Assembly: GCA_005883365.1 (NCBI GenBank)
Contig: VAXA01000156.1
Location: forward strand, 1-11,615
DNA from: Actinomycetota bacterium
Lineage (GTDB): Bacteria > Actinomycetota > Thermoleophilia > Gaiellales > Gaiellaceae
Length of the DNA: 11,615 nucleotides
Direction: 5' to 3'
Notes under the pieces: generated by a model
What the model saw: only the letters and a program-made list of their open reading frames with translations
Told to the model about the DNA's origin: nothing
The model's database searches: none
Shown: positions 8,057-11,615 of the stretch, piece by piece
Position numbering within the stretch: the stretch's first letter is position 1
How the letters are laid out: each line of letters starts with the position of its first letter
Translations under genes and position numbers: made by a program

Positions 8057-8326
8057 TTAACTCGTCGCGCGAGGCCTGAACTCGTCGCAGGTCGCGGAGC
8101 CTCGGATCACACCGCGTACGAGCCTGCACCCACCGATCGCGAGCGGCGGAAACATGTACTCGCAGCGATCGCCATGCACATGAGCGTCGGGCGCCTTCCG
8201 GTAGCGCGCCGCCTGTTTCGAGGCCGCACTGACCGGCACCACCCAACAGCCACAGGGCCGCGAGATCGCCACGCTTGCCTCCAACGGCAACTGTTCGAGC
8301 CCTGGAAATCGGGACGCGTCTGCTGG
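8057..8326 (-). CDS. Uncertain small ORF or remnant downstream of the HxlR gene
   Basis: An open stretch of 89 codons follows the HxlR TAG in the same reading frame and ends with TAA at 8057. It contains Cys-rich segments (PCGCWVVP, GDRCEYMFPPL, GGCRLVRG) I do not recognise. The first usable start is TTG at 8290 (77 residues) with no obvious ribosome site. Codon use is moderately coding-like, but the frame could be chance in GC-rich DNA or a decayed gene tail. Its end overlaps a 20-bp-period direct repeat of AACTCGTCGC (8059-8068 and 8079-8088). The rest of the 353-bp gap 7974-8326 shows nothing else I can support. Confidence 0.2.
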   Translation of the reverse strand, partial: PADASRFPGLEQLPLEASVAISRPCGCWVVPVSAASKQAARYRKAPDAHVHGDRCEYMFPPLAIGGCRLVRGVIRGSATCDEFRPRATS

Positions 8327-8947
8327 CTAGGCGACGGGCTGCGGCGCGGCGTCGATCAGGCGGTCGAGGAGGGCACGGTCGCCTGAGATGGAGACGCCGT
8401 CCAGTCGCCGCTCGATGAAGAGGTAGTACAGCCCTTCGGCGTCGCCTTCGACGACGACGTCGGGATCGTCGATCGGGCCTGTGTACGCATCGCCGTCGAC
8501 GAGTGATGCGATCTCGTCGCCGACCCGAAACTCGAAGCGGCCGGGGGGCGCGAGCGGACCGAGGATCATGTCGACCGGGCAGACGAGCCAGCCGGGGAAG
8601 AGCTCGTCGTCGGTGGTGGGTGGCCCGAGCGAGCGGGCGCCCCAGACTGCGAGCTCCCGCATGACCGGCTTCAGCTCGAGGCCGTAGTCCGTCAGCTCGT
8701 AGACCCGGGAAGCGGCCGGGGGCGGCAGCGTCTTCTTCGCGATGACGCCCGCCGTCTCGAGGTCGCGGAGCCGGGCCGCGAGGATGTTCGTCCCGATCCC
8801 GGGCAGGCCCTCGGCAAGGTCGGTGTAGCGCTTCGGTCCCTGCATCAGCTCGCGGGCGACGAGCAAGGCCCAGCGGTCGCCAACAACATCGAGGGCGTGG
8901 GCGACCGGGCAGTACTGGTCGTAGTGCTTCGCCATGCGTTCGATCAT
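8327..8947 (-). CDS. HxlR-family winged-helix transcriptional regulator with C-terminal SCP2-like domain
   Basis: A 206-residue DNA-binding regulator. The N-terminal ~100 residues are HxlR type: QYCPVAHALDVVGDRWALL, with the conserved N-terminal Cys and the GDRW motif, then a helix-turn-helix (YTDLAEGLPGIGTNILAARL) and wing ending ELTDYGLEL. Residues ~130-200 (FRVGDEIASLVDGD…VVVEGDAEGLYYLF) resemble the SCP2/sterol-carrier-like domain often attached to actinobacterial HxlR proteins and probably bind a hydrophobic ligand (inference). The frame continues upstream without a stop, but ATG 8947 has GGAG 5 nt before it; ATG 8935 is an alternative giving MAKHYDQYC. The gene is divergent from the DHA2 pump across 99 bp containing a palindrome, the standard arrangement for a regulator that represses both itself and the pump. 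Confidence 0.92.
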   Translation of the reverse strand: MIERMAKHYDQYCPVAHALDVVGDRWALLVARELMQGPKRYTDLAEGLPGIGTNILAARLRDLETAGVIAKKTLPPPAASRVYELTDYGLELKPVMRELAVWGARSLGPPTTDDELFPGWLVCPVDMILGPLAPPGRFEFRVGDEIASLVDGDAYTGPIDDPDVVVEGDAEGLYYLFIERRLDGVSISGDRALLDRLIDAAPQPVA

Positions 8948-8977
8948 AGCGGCTCCGCTTGCTCTTGTGAAGGTTTG

Positions 8978-8994
8978 ACTTGCAAAAGACAAGT
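8978..8994. promoter_or_regulatory. Palindromic putative HxlR operator
   Basis: ACTTG (8978-8982) and CAAGT (8990-8994) are perfect inverted arms separated by 7 nt, the layout expected for a dimeric winged-helix repressor. A second related half site, TTGCAAG, occurs at 9008-9014, overlapping the -10 region. The palindrome covers the putative -35 box of the pump gene, so binding should block transcription. Confidence 0.55.
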
Positions 8995-9008
8995 GATCTC
9001 TGTTAGAT
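8980..9008 (+). promoter_or_regulatory. Putative promoter of the DHA2 pump gene
   Basis: TTGCAA (8980-8985) and TTAGAT (9003-9008) are spaced by exactly 17 nt and lie 39 nt upstream of the pump ATG. The alternative TGT-TAGATT reading would be an extended -10 with an 18-nt spacer. AAAGGA at 9031-9036 is the likely ribosome-binding site, 10 nt before the ATG at 9047. Confidence 0.5.
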
Positions 9009-9046
9009 TGCAAGCCTTCCCAGACAAGCGAAAGGACTGAACGCTC

Positions 9047-10489
9047 ATGGTGGGTACCGAACGAAGCAAATGGCTGGCACTGGCGCTCCTGAGCGCAGTC
9101 CAGTTCATGGTCGTACTGGACATCGCGATCGTGAATGTCGCGTTGCCCTCGATCAAAACCGACCTCGGGTTCTCCCAGCAGAACCTCCAGTGGGTGGTCA
9201 GCGCCTACGCCCTCTTCTTCGGCGGCTTCCTGCTGCTGGGCGGACGGGCGGCCGACCTGCTCGGACGGCGGCGGCTCTTCCTCGCCGGCGTCGTCCTGTT
9301 CACGCTCTCCTCGCTGCTGGCGGGCCTGGCCTGGTCGGAGGCGTCGCTGATCGCCGCGCGCTCTTTCCAAGGGCTCGGCGCGGCGGTGATCTCCCCGGCG
9401 GCGCTGTCGATCCTCTCGACGACGTACACCGAGGGCCGTGAGCGCAACATCGCGCTCGGCGTCTGGGGCGCGGTCGGCGGCTTCGGCGCCGCGGCCGGCG
9501 TCCTGCTCGGCGGCGTCCTCACGGAGACGCTGAGCTGGTCGTGGATCTTCTTCGTCAACGTGCCGGTCGGCGTGGCAGCCTTCTTCCTCGCCCCGCGTCT
9601 TCTCGCCGAGAGCCGCGACACGACCGTGAAGTCGTTCGACGCCCTCGGCGCCGTGCTCGTCACGGGCGGGCTCGTGTCGCTCGTGTACGCGATCACCCAG
9701 AGCGGCACCTATGGCTGGGGCTCGGGGCGAACGATCGGCGTCATCGCGGCGTCGGTCGCCCTGCTGGCCGCATTCGGCTGGTGGGAGCGCCGACACGCAG
9801 AGCCGCTGATGCGCTTCGGCATCCTCCGCACGAAGACGGTCGCCGGCGCAAACGTCGGCGGGCTCATCCTCGGGACAGCCACGTTCTCGCTGTTCCTGAT
9901 CCTGACGCTGTACATGCAGCAGGTGCTCGGCTACTCACCCATCAAGACGGGCCTGGCGTATCTCGCCGTCGCCGGCAGCGCGATTCTCTGGTCGGCGGTC
10001 GCGGCCCAGCTCGTGAACCGCATCGGCGTGAAGCCAGTGCTCGTCACCGGGATGGTCGCGCTGACGAGTGGGCTCGTCTACTTCACACAGGTCGCCGTCC
10101 ACGGCACGTACCTCGGCGACCTGCTGCCGGGGTTCCTGCTCGTGGGCGTCGGTCTCGGCTTCTCGTTCGTGCCGGTCTCGATCGCTGCGCTGGCCGGCGT
10201 CCGGCACTCCGAGGCTGGGCTTGCATCCGGCCTGTTCAACACGACGCAGCAGATCGGCGGCGCGCTCGGCATCGCGCTGCTGTCGACGATCGCGACGTCG
10301 CGGACCTCGCACGCACTCGCGGACGGAACCGCGCTGCCGTCGGCGCTCGTGCATGGGTTCACGGGGGCCTTCGTCGTCGGCGCCGGCATCGCGGCGGTCG
10401 GCATCGTCGCGGCACTGACGCTGATCCGGCGCGACGAGCTCGAGCAGGCTCCTGAGCAGCTGGAGCCCGTGCTCGACCTTGCGGCGTAG
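9047..10489 (+). CDS. DHA2-family (EmrB/QacA-type, 14-TM) MFS drug efflux transporter
   Basis: A 480-residue inner-membrane proton antiporter of the DHA2 group, expected to export drugs or other hydrophobic compounds; the substrate is not predictable. Motifs seen: TM1 LDIAIVNVALPSI (motif D1), motif A GGRAADLLGRRRLF after TM2, RSFQGLGAAVISPAALSI in TM4, GGFGAAAGVLLGGVLTE then LSWSWIFFVNVPVG around TM5 (antiporter motif C region, with AG where GP is usual), and LYMQQVLGYSPIKTGLAYL in the second half. Length and hydrophobicity fit 14 helices. The ATG at 9047 has AAAGGA 10 nt upstream and gives the usual short polar N-terminus. It is paired divergently with the HxlR gene, its likely repressor, and followed at once by a strong terminator, so it is probably a single-gene transcript. 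Confidence 0.95.
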   Translation: MVGTERSKWLALALLSAVQFMVVLDIAIVNVALPSIKTDLGFSQQNLQWVVSAYALFFGGFLLLGGRAADLLGRRRLFLAGVVLFTLSSLLAGLAWSEASLIAARSFQGLGAAVISPAALSILSTTYTEGRERNIALGVWGAVGGFGAAAGVLLGGVLTETLSWSWIFFVNVPVGVAAFFLAPRLLAESRDTTVKSFDALGAVLVTGGLVSLVYAITQSGTYGWGSGRTIGVIAASVALLAAFGWWERRHAEPLMRFGILRTKTVAGANVGGLILGTATFSLFLILTLYMQQVLGYSPIKTGLAYLAVAGSAILWSAVAAQLVNRIGVKPVLVTGMVALTSGLVYFTQVAVHGTYLGDLLPGFLLVGVGLGFSFVPVSIAALAGVRHSEAGLASGLFNTTQQIGGALGIALLSTIATSRTSHALADGTALPSALVHGFTGAFVVGAGIAAVGIVAALTLIRRDELEQAPEQLEPVLDLAA

Positions 10490-10494
10490 CAATT

Positions 10495-10528
10495 CGCTCG
10501 TGGGGGAGCTTCGGCTCCCCCACGAGCG
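10495..10528 (+). terminator. Strong hairpin terminator after the DHA2 pump gene
   Basis: A perfect 15-bp stem (10495-10509 with 10514-10528) closed by a C-TTCG-G tetraloop starts 6 nt after the pump stop codon. Only TTT follows, so it is an L-shaped, GC-rich actinobacterial terminator rather than a classic U-tract type. Being symmetrical, it may also stop transcription coming from the right. Confidence 0.85.
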
Positions 10529-10648
10529 TTTGACACATCCGACGGCTGCTTGTGCGCCCACGCCTACGTGAGGCAGCCATGGCGTGGCACGGCTGGCCGT
10601 GACTCAACTCGGTCTTCCGCTCTTAGAGCTCCTAACTCAATGAGGTGA

Positions 10649-10664
10649 CCGGCGTTAGCGCCGG
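10649..10664 (-). terminator. Small hairpin after the MarR-like gene
   Basis: CCGGCG (10649-10654) and CGCCGG (10659-10664) form a 6-bp stem with a TTAG loop, 4 nt beyond the MarR TAG. No T-run follows on the minus strand, so termination is only suggested. The nearby CACGGC-TG-GCCGTG (from 10589) and GGCTGC/GCAGCC pair (10542-10580) are further small inverted repeats in the 179-bp gap 10490-10668, which holds no gene. Confidence 0.3.
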
Positions 10665-10668
10665 GTTT

Positions 10669-11172
10669 CTAGCCTCGGATGCGGCCTGGGCGGAGGGGGC
10701 GGGCGTGGGCGCTGAGTTTTTCGAGTGCGTGGGTGAGCGCTTTGATGTCGCTGTCGCTGAGGTGCTGGGAGAAGTGTTGTTCGATCGCGTGGCGGTGGTG
10801 GCGGCGAGCTTGCTCCATTGTCGTGCGGCCTTGGTCGGTGAGGACGACGAGGATCGAGCGGCGGTCGTTTTCGGGGCGGACTCGTTGGACGAGGCCGGCC
10901 TCTTCAAGTCGGTCGACGACGCCGGTGAAGCCGCTCTTGCTGTAGAGGATCCGCTCGGCGAGCTCGTTCATGCGCAGCCCGTCGGGCGTTTCCTCGAGGT
11001 GGACGAGGGCGTCGTACCAGCGCAACGGGATGCCGGCGTCGCGCGGCGAGACCAAGGGGGCGAAGGCGCTAATCGGTTTCCAGCCCTTCGACTTCGAGGG
11101 CTTCCTACGCGAGGTCGGCGAACCGGCGACCGAGCGGGTGCTGCAGCCGCGGGCTTTACGCTCCCCCGACAT
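10669..11172 (-). CDS. MarR-family winged-helix regulator, N-terminus lost by rearrangement (probably broken)
   Basis: From GIPLRWYDALVHLEE to the end (LSAHARPLRPGRIRG) the sequence is clearly MarR: helix 2, RMNELAERIL, recognition helix SKSGFTGVVDRLEEAGL, wing VRPENDRRSILVVLTDQGR, and the long C-terminal dimer helices. Normal MarR proteins have ~30-40 further residues forming helix 1 of the dimer interface. Here that part is replaced by SPTSRRKPSKSKGWKPISAF-like sequence, which is the antisense reading of a cupin-gene scrap (11060-11248). The in-frame ATG at 11172 (168 residues) is the nearest conventional start and lacks a good ribosome site; the frame stays open to 11349. The DNA-binding core could still fold, but a working dimer is doubtful. 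The conserved part covers about 10669-11050. Confidence 0.7.
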   Translation of the reverse strand: MSGERKARGCSTRSVAGSPTSRRKPSKSKGWKPISAFAPLVSPRDAGIPLRWYDALVHLEETPDGLRMNELAERILYSKSGFTGVVDRLEEAGLVQRVRPENDRRSILVVLTDQGRTTMEQARRHHRHAIEQHFSQHLSDSDIKALTHALEKLSAHARPLRPGRIRG

Positions 11173-11248
11173 GGAGCGGCTGCTCCCAATCGCCGAATCC
11201 AACGGGATGGTGATCCTCGGCCCTCCCGGCCCGCCGCCCGGCCACTGA
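11060..11248 (+). pseudogene. C-terminal fragment of a cupin-domain protein gene
   Basis: The plus frame reads FQPFDFEGFLREVGEPA, then SPDMERLLPIAESNGMVILG and PPGPPPGH before TGA at 11246. This resembles the tail of small cupin proteins, where FEGFFREVGEPA and a final …IAxxYGIEILGPP follow the beta barrel. The barrel itself is missing: upstream of about 11060 the sequence changes directly into the antisense of the MarR gene. No start codon fits. I read it as the 3' end of a cupin gene left by a deletion. The family call is from memory of the motif, so it is moderate only. Confidence 0.5.
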
Positions 11249-11265
11249 TCTGCTGACGCGTCACT

Positions 11266-11297
11266 GCGCGCCTGCTCGCACAATCTGGCAGGCGCGC
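11266..11297 (+). terminator. Inverted repeat after the cupin fragment, possible terminator
   Basis: GCGCGCCTGC (11266-11275) and GCAGGCGCGC (11288-11297) form a perfect 10-bp stem with a 12-nt loop, followed by AAACAACC. It begins 17 nt after the cupin-scrap stop and could be its original terminator, or an operator before the next reading frame. Confidence 0.4.
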
Positions 11298-11317
11298 AAA
11301 CAACCAGACGAGAAACG

Positions 11318-11392
11318 GTGAAGGACGCCACGATCACACCCACCGACAACGGCCCCTACCTCCTCAAAGGAGACATGACGCAGCTCCCATGA
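11318..11392 (+). pseudogene. N-terminal scrap resembling a CDGSH-type iron-sulfur protein
   Basis: A GTG-started frame of 24 codons reads [19 protein letters not shown], then MTQLP and TGA. The [14 protein letters not shown] part looks like the first strands of small (~65-75 residue) CDGSH iron-sulfur proteins, which usually begin with ITPxxNGPYLVKGP. The cluster-binding CxC…CDGSH half is absent, so this is probably a 3'-deleted remnant. Its stop overlaps the hydrolase start as ATGA, so its translation could feed the hydrolase. AAAGGAG at 11366-11372 lies inside it. Confidence 0.4.
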
Positions 11393-11615
11393 TCACCGGT
11401 CCGATCGAGAACGTGCGCTACGTGCGCCACCGGGTTGGAGGCGCGGACTATCTCGTTGCGACCGCCGGGAGCGGCGAGCCGGTGCTCTTGTTGCACGGCT
11501 TCCCGCAGACGCACTACTGCTGGCGGTATCTGATCCCGACGCTCGCGCAGAGGGGGCATTCGATCGTGGCCCCGGACCTGCGGGGCTACGGCGGGAGTCA
11601 TGCCGAACCCGGGGG
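11389..11615 (+). CDS. Alpha/beta-hydrolase (epoxide hydrolase/haloalkane or fluoroacetate dehalogenase type), partial at the right edge
   Basis: The first 75 residues of an alpha/beta-hydrolase fold enzyme are visible. They show the first strands, then [18 protein letters not shown] with the HGFPQ oxyanion-hole loop, and [13 protein letters not shown], the strand-loop typical of epoxide hydrolases and dehalogenases. The nucleophile elbow, cap domain, and catalytic Asp/His lie beyond the window, so the reaction cannot be decided. ATG 11389 is the only reasonable start; no in-frame alternative exists nearby. Its own ribosome site is poor (AAAGGAG is 16 nt upstream), but the ATG overlaps the TGA of the preceding 24-codon frame, suggesting translational coupling. 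Confidence 0.9.
   Translation, partial: MITGPIENVRYVRHRVGGADYLVATAGSGEPVLLLHGFPQTHYCWRYLIPTLAQRGHSIVAPDLRGYGGSHAEPG

Noticed and set aside
8948..9796. Upstream extension of the HxlR frame to 489 residues
   Set aside because: The extra 283 residues are antisense of the DHA2 pump and of the promoter; ATG 8947 with GGAG is the natural start.
1..11615. CRISPR array or insertion sequence
   Set aside because: No regularly spaced repeats, no transposase or integrase motifs, and no terminal inverted repeats with target duplications were seen.

Overview
The window is GC-rich with strong G/C bias at third codon positions and long antisense shadow frames. The gene families (BipA/TypA GTPase, double-zinc-ribbon adenylate cyclase with AAA ATPase and TPR repeats, MFS–cyclic-nucleotide-binding fusion, HxlR and MarR regulators, DHA2 efflux pump) point to a high-GC actinobacterium. 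Thermoleophilia (Gaiellales/Solirubrobacterales) is my best guess. The taxon is inference; no rRNA or marker gene is present.

Layout. (1) 1-1074, minus: N-terminal ~60% of typA (BipA), running off the left edge. (2) 1298-6435, minus: a two-gene operon of a 1185-residue class III adenylate cyclase/STAND-like ATPase/TPR protein followed by an MFS permease fused to a C-terminal cNMP-binding domain. The two overlap by 4 nt, and the only plausible start of the second gene is CTG. Enzyme and effector domain side by side suggest a local cAMP-controlled transport or sensing module. (3) 6436-7016: 581 bp without a convincing gene, holding two inverted repeats and a degenerate tRNA-like element. (4) 7017-7973, plus: an LPG-synthase-TM/flippase-like membrane protein. 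(5) 7974-8326: little of note except a weak minus-strand open frame. (6) 8327-10489: a divergent HxlR regulator/DHA2 efflux pair with a palindromic putative operator and promoter between them, closed by a very strong hairpin terminator. (7) 10649-11392: a patchwork of broken genes: a MarR regulator lacking its N-terminus (minus), a C-terminal cupin-protein scrap (plus) meeting it head to head, and a short N-terminal scrap resembling a CDGSH-type iron-sulfur protein. (8) 11389 to the right edge, plus: the start of an alpha/beta-hydrolase (epoxide hydrolase/dehalogenase type), whose ATG overlaps the stop of that scrap.

The most interesting parts are the cAMP synthase/cNMP-gated permease pair with its unusual gene junction, and the scarred region at 10.7-11.4 kb. 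All family assignments come from reading motifs in the translated sequence; no database search was run.
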